DNA from: Pelecanus crispus
Taxonomy: Eukaryota > Chordata > Aves > Pelecaniformes > Pelecanidae
Assembly: GCF_030463565.1 (NCBI RefSeq)
Contig: NC_134675.1
Coordinates: forward strand, 9,631,862 to 9,695,861
Length of the DNA stretch: 64,000 nucleotides
Direction of reading: 5' to 3'
Of this stretch, positions 9,230 to 18,444 are shown piece by piece. Positions within the stretch are counted from its first letter, which is position 1. Every line of letters starts with the position of its first letter. Under the pieces are notes generated by a model that saw only the letters and a list, made by a program, of their open reading frames with translations, made no database searches and had not been told where the DNA came from. A program made the translations under genes and the position numbers.

Positions 9230-9560
9230 GACAACGCCCGTTGGCGCCCCCGCGCTTCCTCCACTCGGCCAGGCCCTCCGCGGCGCCCATTGGGCCGCCA
9301 GATCGCCGCCGGCCGATCCCGCGTCTCGATTGGCTGTCTCGTCTGTCGTTTTCGCTTGTCCCCGCCCCCTTGGCGGGTCCGCCCTCGTCGACCTGGTGCT
9401 TACCGGGGCTCAGGGAGTTTGCGTGCCCTCGGGGCGCGGAGGGATCCGACCTGGGGGTGGAGGGAGAAGACGTTGGGCGAGTCCGCGGAGGGATCTGTGC
9501 CGTGTAGTGCTGCGACCCTGTGGGCGGGCAACGAGGCCTCGGAAGACGCTGTTGTAGCTA

Positions 9561-10020
9561 GAAGTACTATCTATTGTTATTTATTACCGCATCAAGTCCA
9601 CCCCAAACGTGCTTGTGGCTTTTTGGTGCTGCTCCCTCCAGTCAAATGACTGCTTTTGCCAGGCCAGGCCAGGCCAGGCCAGGCCTTAACTTTTCAGAAC
9701 ATTTCGCAGAACCGACAGAAGTTGCTCTAAATTGTTCCCCGAAAGCCCCACTTCAGCTGCAGGCGTTTCTAAGCTGCCCGCCTCCTGGGAGAAAATAAAA
9801 TACAAAGCGTGTGTTCAGCACTGGTGGCTCGAGGGCTGGAGGGCAGATCAAGATAGGCTTTGCGCTAAGCTGGGTAGGAGGCTTTTAGAAAAACAGGCAG
9901 TGCCCCCAAAGCTGCCCAAGGGTGGGCCGTGGTGCCCTGCACCCCCGGGGACAGTGAGCAATTTGATTGGTCTACACAACTGTATTGTAACATATATAAA
10001 CCCCGCTTGCCTCTATATCG
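9561..10020. other. Upstream flank of HINTW with a short CCAGG repeat
   Basis: It contains a pentamer repeat (CCAGG, about five units, 9659-9685) and otherwise nothing I recognise. CATATATAAA near 9990-10000 is TATA-like but has no visible gene. Confidence 0.5.
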
Positions 10021-10029
10021 GGCTAAGGA

Positions 10030-10240
10030 TATCCTTAGCCTTCTTTGCGGCAAGGGCACGTTGTCGGCTCACGTTCAACTTGGTGCCCGCCAGGAGCCCC
10101 CCCGCGTCCTTTTCTGCAAAGCTGCTTTCCAGCCGGTCGGCCTCCAGCATATACTGGTGCACGGGGTTGTTCCTCCCCAGGTGCAGGACTTTGCACTTCC
10201 CCTTGTCGAACCGCACGAGGCTCCTGCCTGCCCATTTATT
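10030..10240 (-). mobile_element. CR1 fragment, minus strand
   Basis: The minus-strand translation carries the C-terminal CR1 ORF2 block (V-L-H-L-G-R followed by an E-K-D region). It is truncated at both ends and broken by indels. Its left edge overlaps a perfect 20-bp palindrome at 10021-10040 (GGCTAAGGAT plus its complement). Confidence 0.8.
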
Positions 10241-10299
10241 AATGAGGTACAGGGAATTGATTGCTTACAGAATAAGAAATGCTGTCGCAAAATATTCTT

Positions 10300-10848
10300 G
10301 GGATTGTTTAGCCTAGAGAAGACGAGTCTGAGGGGAGAACTTATCGCTCTCTAGAACTACCTGAAAGGAGGTTGTAGTGAGGTGGGCGTTGGTCTCTTCT
10401 CCCAAGGAACAAGTGATAGGATGAGAGGAAATGGCCTCAAGCTGCGCCAGGGGAGGTTTAGATTGGATATTAGGAAAAATTTCTTCATTGAAGGAGTAGT
10501 CAAGCATTGGAACAGGCTGCCCAGAGAGGTGGTGGAGTCATCATCCCTTGAGGGGTTCAAAAAACTGGTAGACGTGGCACTTTGGGACATGGTTTAGTGG
10601 GCATGGTGATGTTGGGTTGATGGTTGGACTGATGATCTTAGAGGTCCTTTCCAGTCTTAATGATTCCTAGTTTTTACTTTCATTAAAAATGATCCAGCCA
10701 CCAAGCCAGGAAACATGAAATTGCTACTCTACCCTTAATTGGTTTAGTGGTGGACTTGGTAGTGTTAGGTTAATGGTTGGACTGGATGATCTTAAGGGTC
10801 TTTTCCAACCCGAATGATTCTATGATTCTATGATTCTATGATTCTATG
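10300..10848 (+). mobile_element. CR1 3' ends, plus strand (two tails)
   Basis: It matches the 3' end of the CR1 at 46.7-47.1 kb. The last ORF2 codons end in W-D-M-V at about 10594. A first 3' tail ends near 10667; a second copy of the same 3' UTR (10738-10848) ends in four ATTCTATG units, the CR1 hallmark. The class I ERV sequence begins directly after the tail. Confidence 0.85.
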
Positions 10849-10849
10849 T

Positions 10850-11208
10850 TTTTCGGACAGTCAGTGGATGATATCAGGAGAAAGTTACAGAAGGTGAAAG
10901 GAGCAGATGCAAGAGATTTTAAAAAATTGCTGGAGACTGCTTGGCAAGTGTATCGGAACAGAGATAAACAGAAAGAGAGAATAATGGGCAAAACAGTTGC
11001 TAATACTACAGTGGCTGCCTTGTGCACCACAGGGGGTCATATACCCTCTCGGAACTCATCGGGAAACAACTCTAATGAAAGGAGAGGAGCCATGAGAAGT
11101 GTTCTAAGTCCCCCACCTAGAGGAAATCAACCCCTCCTGAGAGATCAATGTGCTTATTGTAAGGAAATAGGGCATTGGAAAAAGGATTACCTGAGATTGG
11201 GCAAATAG
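10850..11208 (+). pseudogene. gag: Class I ERV gag C-terminus (capsid end and nucleocapsid)
   Basis: It begins inside the capsid C-terminal region, continues through a Lys/Arg-rich segment, and has a single zinc-knuckle-like box C-A-Y-C-x4-H near 11150-11180. The fourth ligand, normally Cys, reads Tyr, so metal binding is probably lost. It ends with TAG at 11206-11208. Confidence 0.75.
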
Positions 11209-11262
11209 GTGACATTTGCCAACATGGAACAAAATTGACGGGGATCAGGGGAATCTTCCCTA

Positions 11263-11715
11263 GTGGAACCCTTGGTAAGAGTACAGCTAGGGAAAGAAGA
11301 AAAACCTGTAGAATTTCTAGTAGATACAGGTGCCACGTTTTCAGTATTAAATCAGAATTTATTGCCTGTAATTAGACAAAGTGTTAATATTGTGGGAGCA
11401 ACCAGACAGGTTGAGAAAGCTTTCTTTTCGAAACCCTTAAAATTCAGAATTGGGAAGAGTGTAGGGATTCACAAATTTCTCTACCTGCCTGAAGCTCCTA
11501 GACCACTTTTGGGAAGAGACTTATTAGAACAATTGAATGCCAAAATAAAATTTAACGATGGAGAAATTAAATTTAAAATACCAGAAGAAAATCACATTAA
11601 AATTTTAAGTCTGGCTCTCACTGAACCCCAAGTTAGGGAAGAAGAAATTATACAAGAAATAAAAGACCAGGTATACGCAGGAGTATGGGCCTTGGGAATA
11701 CCGGGAAAGGCTAAA
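11263..11715 (+). pseudogene. pro: Class I ERV protease
   Basis: It contains the aspartic-protease motif L-V-D-T-G-A near 11315-11335 and the later L-L-G-R-D block (about 11505). The frame then shifts near 11715, where the reverse transcriptase continues in another frame. Confidence 0.8.
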
Positions 11716-11716
11716 A

Positions 11717-12940
11717 GTGCTAAAACTCAAAGAGGGAGCACGACCTGTTAAGGTAAAGCAATATCCCTTGAAATTAGAAGACAGGCAAGGAGTGCAAAGC
11801 ATTATAGAAGAATTTATAAGTTTCGGATTATTGATTGAATGCTCTTCAGAGTATAACACTCCTATTTTGCCTATCAAAAAGCCTGATGGCAAAACCTATT
11901 GATTGGTACAAGACCTACAGGCAATAAATAAGATAGTTGAAGATTTACACCCGGTAGTGGCGAACCCATACACCTTATTAACTAGTTTAAAAGAAACCTA
12001 TGAATGGTTCACAGTATTAGATCTGAAAGATGCATTCTTTTGCCTCACCTTGGCCCCTGAAAGCCGCAATTTATTTGCCTTTGAATGGGAAAACCCTGAT
12101 TCAGGACGAAAAACCCAACTAACCTGGACACTGTTACTTCAAGGATTTAAAAATAGCCCCACAATCTTTGGAAATCAATTAGCTAAAGAATTAGAGGCCT
12201 GGGAAAGACCTCCAGGAAATGGTATCCTTTTACAATATGTGGATGATATTTTGATAGCCACCGAAAAGGATGAAGAATGTAAAGAATGGACTGTGAGTTT
12301 GTTAAATTTTCTTGGACTAAGTGGTTATCGAGTCTCGTTACAGAAAGCCCAGATCTTGAAGAAGGAAGTAATATACTTGGGATTTGTGATTTCTAAGGGA
12401 CAGAGACAGCTTGGGAATGACCGAAAAGAAGCCATTTGCAGGACTCCAGAACCGACCACGGTAAAAGAGCTTTGAACCTTTCTGGGAATGACAGGTTGGT
12501 GCCGATTATGGATCTATAATTATGGACTTTTGGTTAAACCTCTATATGGACTGCTGAAAAATAGCCAGACACAATTAATATGGACTGATGAAGCCAAGAG
12601 GGCATTCAAAGAACTGAAATTGGAATTAATGAGGGCTCCAGCTTTGGGCCTGCTGGACGTAACGAAGCCCTTCTGCCTGTTCTCGTATGAAAGGCAAGGA
12701 GTGGCTTTGGGAATTTGGCCTAGAGATTGGGTCCTTATAAACGAGCTGTAGCATACTTCTCCAAACAATTGGATGAAGTAAGCAAAGGATGGCCAGGATG
12801 CCTTCGGGTAGTGGCTGCCATTGTCTTGATCATCCAGGAAGCCCGAAAATTCATGTTGGGGCAGAAGATGATTGTGCACACTTCCCACACTGTAACCTCC
12901 GTTTTAGAACAAAAAGGGTGACACTGGCTCTCGCCATCAA
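11717..12940 (+). pseudogene. pol: Class I ERV reverse transcriptase
   Basis: Finger, palm and connection regions are recognisable. The palm motif Y-V-D-D is at about 12236-12247 and L-Q-G-F-K-N-S-P upstream of it near 12140. In-frame TGA codons at 11900-11902, 12473-12475 and 12919-12921 and a frameshift near 12720 break the frame. Confidence 0.85.
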
Positions 12941-12945
12941 GATTC

Positions 12946-13600
12946 TTGAAATATCAAGCAGTTCTGATGGAACAGGATGATATAGAAATTGTCACATCTA
13001 CTATTATCAACCCTGCTTCCTTTTTAACTGATAAACAGGAAATAGAGGCTGTTGTGCATGATTGCATCGAAACCATTGAGATTGTGTATGCGAGTAGGCC
13101 CGACTTGGAGGAGGAGCTGCTAGAAGAAGCTGACCACACTTGGTATACTGATGGGAGCAGTTTTGTAAAGAATGGAGTTCGAATGGCAGGATATGCTGTG
13201 ACCACCACAGACCAAGTGGTGGAAGCAAAGTCACTCCCTAAGGGCACAACTGCACAAGGAGCCGAAATAATTGCTTTAGTGAGAGCATTAGAGCTTGCTG
13301 AAGGATTGCGAGTGAATATCTGGACGGATTCAAAATATGCCTTTGGTGTAGTTCATGCCCATGGGGCAATTTGGAAGGAGCGAGGACTTTTAACTCAAGG
13401 GAGGACTTGTAGCTCAAGGGAAAGTCATAAAACACGCTGATATAATTTTGCGACTTTTAGATGCTGTACAACTTCCGTCAGCAGTAGCGATTATGCACTG
13501 CAAAGGACATCAGAGAGGTAACACTGACAGGGAAGTGGGAAATAAATTGACTGATCATGAGGCGAGGCAAGCTGTGGAACAAGGTGAGATATTAAGTTTA
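12946..13600 (+). pseudogene. pol: Class I ERV RNase H
   Basis: A Y-T-D-G-S-S motif near 13143 and a W-T-D-S-K block near 13320 mark the catalytic Asp residues. A frameshift at about 13410-13445 moves the last part, with C-K-G-H and D-x-E, into the next frame. Confidence 0.8.
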
Positions 13601-14028
13601 ATTCCTGAAAAATCTTTGACACTACCTGAGATAGTTGAATATGATGAAAAGGATCAGAAGTTAATTACTGATTTAAAGGCTGAAATTTGCCCATCAGGGT
13701 GGGCAATGTTAAAAGATAACCAAATAATAGTTCCCTTTAGAATATTATAGAAATTGGTAAAAACAGAACATGACAAAACTCATTGGGGAACTGAAGCTTT
13801 GTATAATTCCCTCACCAAGCAAATAGTAGCCAGAAATCTGTTTCAAACTGTAAAAACTATGGTTGATAGATGTGAAATATGTTTAAAGAATAATCCAAAG
13901 GTAGAGAATCGTGTAAAATTTGGAAGTATTGATAAAGGGAATGTTCCAGGTCAAAATTGGCAGATAGACTTTTCGGAACTCCCTAGAAAAGGGGGGTATA
14001 GGTATCTATTGAAAGGGCTAAACCCCTG
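13601..14028 (+). pseudogene. pol: Class I ERV integrase, N-terminal part
   Basis: The zinc domain (H-x3-H about 13778, C-x2-C about 13875) is followed by W-Q-I-D-F, which holds the first catalytic Asp (about 13965). A TAG at 13748-13750 interrupts it. The sequence then loses similarity, so the rest of the catalytic core and any env are gone. Confidence 0.8.
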
Positions 14029-14100
14029 ACAATCCCTGACTCAGATAGTTTTCGTTATTTGCTTAGCAGAGTACATAAATAGGACAGATATTTCGAAGAA

Positions 14101-14815
14101 TGTGACTCCTTGTCTGGCACAATTAAAACAGACCTTGAGCAAGCTCGTTAGGCTTCCTGTGTAACGCACTGATAACATAGACTCTGGACACCTGTGCTGA
14201 GATGAGCACTCAAGGAACTGGTTTTGTAACATTCCAAGGCCAAAGGACTGATGAGCTAATTCAATGACCATATATGGACAAAGGAGGCCCAAAGTTCAAC
14301 CAGTGGACAAGTGAGGAAGACTGTCGGAGACCACCGGAGGACCCCCGAAGACCACTAAAGAGGACGACCATGCCTGCGGATTGGACATTTGCATATGTTA
14401 ATGAGTTCCAGGAAATCTCATGTTTATGTAGATGAATTCTCAGAAATCCTATGAGTATGTATGACTTTATAGTATATAATCTTTGGAAGTTTGCCAAATC
14501 GTGGGAGCACTCATGGTGGAACGATCCCCAGCGCTGTGATAAAGGATGCCTGCTTAATAGTAACTTTGTTGCTATTGAGTTTTATTTCGGGAACTCTCTG
14601 AATACTCCATTTCCTCCTACGAGGAGGTTTGGACTTTGAGGAATAGTATCCGCGAATTTTTGTTTCAACGTGCAACCTTTGCTTTTCTTTATTAAACTGC
14701 TTTATCTTGATCCACGACTTTTTCATCTTATTTTCTCCCCCCTGTCCTGCTGAGGAGGGGAGTGACAGAGTGGCTTGGTGGGCACGTGGTGGCCAGCAAA
14801 GTTTAATCCACCACA
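14101..14815 (+). repeat. LTR (family LTR-E), approximate limits
   Basis: The likely LTR runs from TGTGACTCC to AATCCACCACA (TGTG/CACA tips). It has TATAGTATATAATC near 14469-14482, a TTTATTAAA signal near 14688 and a U5 resembling that of LTR-D (GAGGGGAGTGACAGAGTGGC). The 5' limit is a judgement. No 3-6 bp target duplication could be confirmed. Confidence 0.55.
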
Positions 14816-14823
14816 GTCCTTTG

Positions 14824-14841
14824 TGGTGCCCAAGGTGGGGC
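14824..14841 (+). other. Primer-binding-site-like motif after LTR-E
   Basis: TGGTGCCCAAGGTGGGGC differs at two bases from TGGCGCCCAACGTGGGGC, the lysine-tRNA primer site seen after the 5' LTR of ERVL copy C. It sits 8 bases after the LTR end, with the same GTCCTTT spacer type. So this LTR appears to be a 5' LTR of a largely deleted element. Confidence 0.6.
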
Positions 14842-15184
14842 AGCAGACAACAGCAGTACTGAATCGAACGTGCTATAGTTATAGTAGTTATTAAGTGGCA
14901 AGCTTCTGTGCAAATCACAGAGTTTGGTGGTTGCACTTCTTATGTCTTTATTTTGCTGAGCTTGGGAACGCTTGTACTTCCAGATAAAGACAAGGTCACA
15001 CAGGTGGTATAATCACCAATACCAAGTGGAAGCTGCCTGCAGACTCCTCTGTTACAATGAGCTGTCTGACTTTCTCCTGCAGCCAAGGGATTTGTGCAGG
15101 ACAGCACACGCATGAAAGCCATGCATGGTGTATATGTAGCACACAGCACAAGCCTGTGCCTACTCAGGTTAACTGTTATGCGGA
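14842..15184. other. Possible leader remnant, otherwise featureless
   Basis: It follows the primer-site motif and precedes an LTR-A. It may be residual leader of the LTR-E element; I see no coding potential. Confidence 0.35.
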
Positions 15185-15504
15185 TGTACTGGTTTTGGCT
15201 GGGAGAGAGTTAATTTTCCTCACAGTAGCTAGTATGGGGCTATGTTTTGGATTTGTGCTGGAAACAGTGTTGATAACACAGGGATATTTTAGTTACTGCT
15301 GAGCACTGCTTACACAGAGTCAAGGCCTTTTCTGCTTCTCACCCCACCCCACCAGTGAGTAGGCTGGGAGTGCACAAGAAGCTGGGAGGGGACACAGCCG
15401 GGACAGCTGACCCCAACTGACCCAAGGGATATCCCACACCATATGGTGTCATGCTCAGCATATAAAGCTGGGGGAAGAAGAAGCTAGGGGGTTAAACCGT
15501 GACA
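15185..15504 (+). repeat. Solo LTR-A with internal deletion
   Basis: It starts TGTACTGGTTTTGG and ends AAACCGTGACA, as the LTR at 19275 does, but is only 320 bp. The stretch from just after the TATA box (CATATAAAGC about 15460) to just before the 3' end is missing. No flanking 5-bp duplication is visible. Confidence 0.85.
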
Positions 15505-15574
15505 GGTACATATGGACTGAAATGAAATACAGGAAATTCCACTTCAAATAATTTTTTTTTTCTTTACTTGGGTG

Positions 15575-15770
15575 GTGGTGGTGTCAAACACTGGAATCGG
15601 TTGCCCAGAAAAGCTGTGGGGTTTCCATCCTTATAGTTATTCAAAACCTGACTGGACGCGGCCCTGACCAACCTGCTCTAGTTGACCCTGCTTTGAGCAG
15701 GGGGGTTGGACTAGAGACCTCCAAAGGGTCCCTTCCAGCCTCACCTATTCCATGATTCTTTGATAATTTA
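15575..15770 (+). mobile_element. CR1 3' end fragment
   Basis: It matches the last part of CR1: the A-C-T-G-G-A-A block, a G-C-C-C-T-G-A-C-C-A block, GGACTAGAGACCTCC and TTCCAGCCTCACC, ending in a degenerate ATTC-type tail (ATTCCATGATTCTTTG). It is truncated 5'. Confidence 0.85.
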
Positions 15771-16693
15771 TCCAGCTGCGTTTAAAAGGCCCCCTTACAA
15801 CACATGATTGAGTGTTCTTAAGCATTCAGGCTGTCCCCTTCTCCATGTTAAAATTTCTCTTAATGTTAAACTGATTAGTGAAGTCAAGAGTTGTTTCTGA
15901 CTTCTCTTGAAATAAAAGTTTAGTTCTGAGCTCTCTGTGTTTTGTTTTCAGTCTCACTAAAATTAATGTATCTACTTCATCTACAGTAACCTTCAGGTTA
16001 TTCTTTTTAATAGCAGAAAATTTTAACTCTTTGGCTGAAGAGTTTCAAATTAAGATTTCTTTAAGCAGAAATGCTCAAGCTTTCACACTTGCAGTGGTGT
16101 TTACTGCAGACTAGGGAGATCCAGGTGATCCATTGAATTGCTAAAATGGCATTAAATGAAATTCTTCAGCAAAGGGTTTTTGAATATACTAAACCACTGA
16201 GGAGTGGAAGGGAATATTACATGGATAAATGACTGGCTAAAAAGTAGGAAACCAGGTAAGAAACATGATGAGACCCCAAATGAGTCCTAAAAGGAGCTAC
16301 ACTGTGGACTTTTAATTTCATTTAAACTCTGAGGTGGTGACTTGATGATACAGAACTTTTTACAGTGATTTTTTACATGATTTACAGTGAACTTTTTACA
16401 TGATTGCATGATATAATGCAACAAACATGACAATTTAAGTTGAATGTTAAATGTAAAATGAAGTGCATAAACTTAAATACTTGCACAATAGTGGGATCTC
16501 AGCAGTACCAAAATGTTGGTTGTAACAGGTCTATGAATAGATCATCTCAATGCTAAGAAGCAAGTAAAATGTTAGGAATTCCAGGGGGGACACATGGGGC
16601 GATGACAACAAAACCAATTGCTGTCTATATAAAAATCTGTGGTGTGCCTGCACCTTGAATGCTGCATCTAATGCAGATTTTACATTGTAAAGT
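15771..16693. other. Unique-looking AT-rich DNA
   Basis: I see no exon, LTR or LINE. It is probably DNAJA1 intron or flank; I looked for further DNAJA1 exons here and found none. Confidence 0.4.
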
Positions 16694-16940
16694 GTGGTGG
16701 GTTGACCCCAGCCAGCAGCCAAGCACCCACAGAGTTGCTTGCTTGCTTGCTTTACACCACCCCCCCGCCCCCACCCCCCCCCAGCATCCTGGGGGAGAGA
16801 ATAGGAAGAGCAAAAGCAAGAAAACTTGTGGGTCGAGATAAAGACAGTTTAATAGGTGAAAGTAAGTCACAAATCTAAAACACAGCACCGCATAGGCTGC
16901 TATGAAGAAAGTTAACTCCATCCCAGCCAGACCCAGTACA
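16694..16940 (-). repeat. LTR-A remnant, minus strand, internally deleted
   Basis: Read on the plus strand it runs from TGTGGTGGGTTGACCCC to CCAGACCCAGTACA, the reverse of the ERVL LTR with most of U3 removed. It includes the reverse of the ATTAAACTGTCTTTATC region. Confidence 0.75.
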
Positions 16941-17129
16941 CAAAGATACAGTAGAACTGGAGAATCTTAAAGAAGGGTAATGAGGAAAAGATAGAATAGC
17001 TTCTATGTGGACAATGATTTTTTTTTTTTTTTTTTAAGTAGATCCTTCCTTGTAGAAATAGAGGGGAGGAAGGAAGAGGGAGAATTTGTGTAGGAGCAAC
17101 TGTTGTCTGTCTCTTAGTATCACTTGAGA

Positions 17130-17415
17130 TGCTACAGTTGCTATTACCAACAGGACAAGAGGCAGTGGGCACAAACTGAAGCACAGGAGGTTCTGTCTGA
17201 ACATAAGGAAATGCTTTTTCACTGTGAGGGTGACCAAGCATTGGAACAGGTTGCCCAGAGAGGTTGTGGAATCTCCCTCCTTGGAGATATTCAAAAGCTG
17301 TCTGGACATGGTCCTGGGCAGCCTGCTCCAGGTGACTCTGCTTGAGCAGGGGAGCTGGACCAGATGACCTCCAGAGGTTCCTTCCAACCTCAACTGTTCT
17401 GTGGTTCTGTGAGGT
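17130..17415 (+). mobile_element. CR1 3' end fragment
   Basis: A 5'-truncated CR1 carries the ACAAGAGGCAGTGGGCACAA start, a GGAACAGGTTGCCCAGAGAG block, GGACCAGATGACCTCC and a TTCTGTGGTTCTGTG tail. It lies upstream of the first visible DNAJA1 exon. Confidence 0.9.
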
Positions 17416-18328
17416 TCGGAACTGGAAGTGGCGCTTTGTATGTAGATATGGAAATCTTTGGCATAAGATGCTGTCGATGGTTGATAGCCATCAATAGATT
17501 TCATGAAAGGGAGGGAAAAAATAAAACTACACTTCCAGGTTAAAGTCCTTGAGGTGTCCTGATAAGGGCTGGAAGCCAAGTGTATTCTGGGGCGGTGTTG
17601 TGTGCTTGCCTTGCTCTTGTACTCTTCCCTAGGCATCTGCTCTTGAAGTGAGGATATTTAAATTAGTCAAAGATCATCTTTACCAGATTAGGGCAGCAGC
17701 CTGATCTCAGGGAAGTTGGTCTCCCCTAATGGTGTATGTAACTAAGTAGAAGATGTAACTAAGTAGAAGGAAGAAGGTACAAAATCATATTAGATCCCTA
17801 GTGTTGCCCACAACATCTGAAAGCCAAAAATGATACTGGAGAAGAATAAAACAGATTGATTAAAAAAGTGTTGATGCATCTTGTTTCTTTAGGTGATTGT
17901 GCTAATATATGACAATATTGTGCAAATTTTTGTCTAATTTGGACAATGTTAAAGAAGGGATTAGTTGTCCCAGCAGCAGAAGTTTGGAGGCCGAGACAAA
18001 CCTTTTCCCAGAAGGGGGAAAGCATAGTGAAATGAAACTGAATGCTGTTGCATGTGATATGGTTTGGGGGGGTGGGGTGGGGTGGGGGTGTGTTAACTTT
18101 TGAATAACTGTCCTTGAGTAGTAAATGGCTCTTATTGCAGGTATTATCCCTGAAGTAGTTGGCTTAGTTAATAGTTAATGTTCTCTATTTTACTGGTCAG
18201 GCTTCTTAATACTAAGATTCCAACTTTATTGTCTTTACCAAATTTAATACCTGAGTTAGGCATGGTCCTTCTCATTCTTCCTATTCCCCTACCCCACTCC
18301 TGACTATTGTTGCTTGGTTCTACCATAG

Positions 18329-18444
18329 GCAAGGGGAAGACCTTGTTATGTGCATGGATATACAGCTGGTTGAAGCACTGTGTGGCTTTCAAAAACCTAT
18401 CACAACACTGGATAATAGAACTATAATTATTACTTCTCATCCTG
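18329..18444 (+). CDS. DNAJA1: DNAJA1 third-last exon
   Basis: 116 bp, starting in the last base of a codon and ending after the first base of a Gly codon. It contains E-D-L-V-M-C-M-D and T-L-D-N-R-T blocks of substrate-binding domain II. The first full codon is CAA where a basic residue is expected, consistent with a CpG transition. Confidence 0.85.

Larger units (their letters stand above)
8740..9560 (-). promoter_or_regulatory. CpG island over HINTW exon 1
   Basis: About 800 bp of very GC-rich, CpG-dense sequence surrounds exon 1, in sharp contrast with flanking DNA. It includes CCGCCCC and CCAAT-type boxes (CCAATCG/ATTGG near 9290 and 9330) upstream of the exon on the minus strand. The many long frames here on both strands come from lack of AT-rich stops. 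Promoter role is inferred from position. Confidence 0.7.
10849..14030 (+). mobile_element. Class I (gammaretrovirus-like) ERV, decayed, 5' truncated
   Basis: This is a gag-pro-pol remnant with a Y-V-D-D reverse transcriptase and a class I-like RNase H and integrase. The 5' LTR, the matrix part and env are absent. The 5' edge abuts a CR1 tail, and homology stops in integrase near 14028. Frameshifts and stops are scattered through pol. It is unrelated to the ERVL copies. Confidence 0.85.

Noticed and set aside
8599..9650. Several overlapping long open frames on both strands
   Set aside because: They result from the CpG island, where AT-rich stops are scarce; only the HINTW exon 1 reading matches a known protein.
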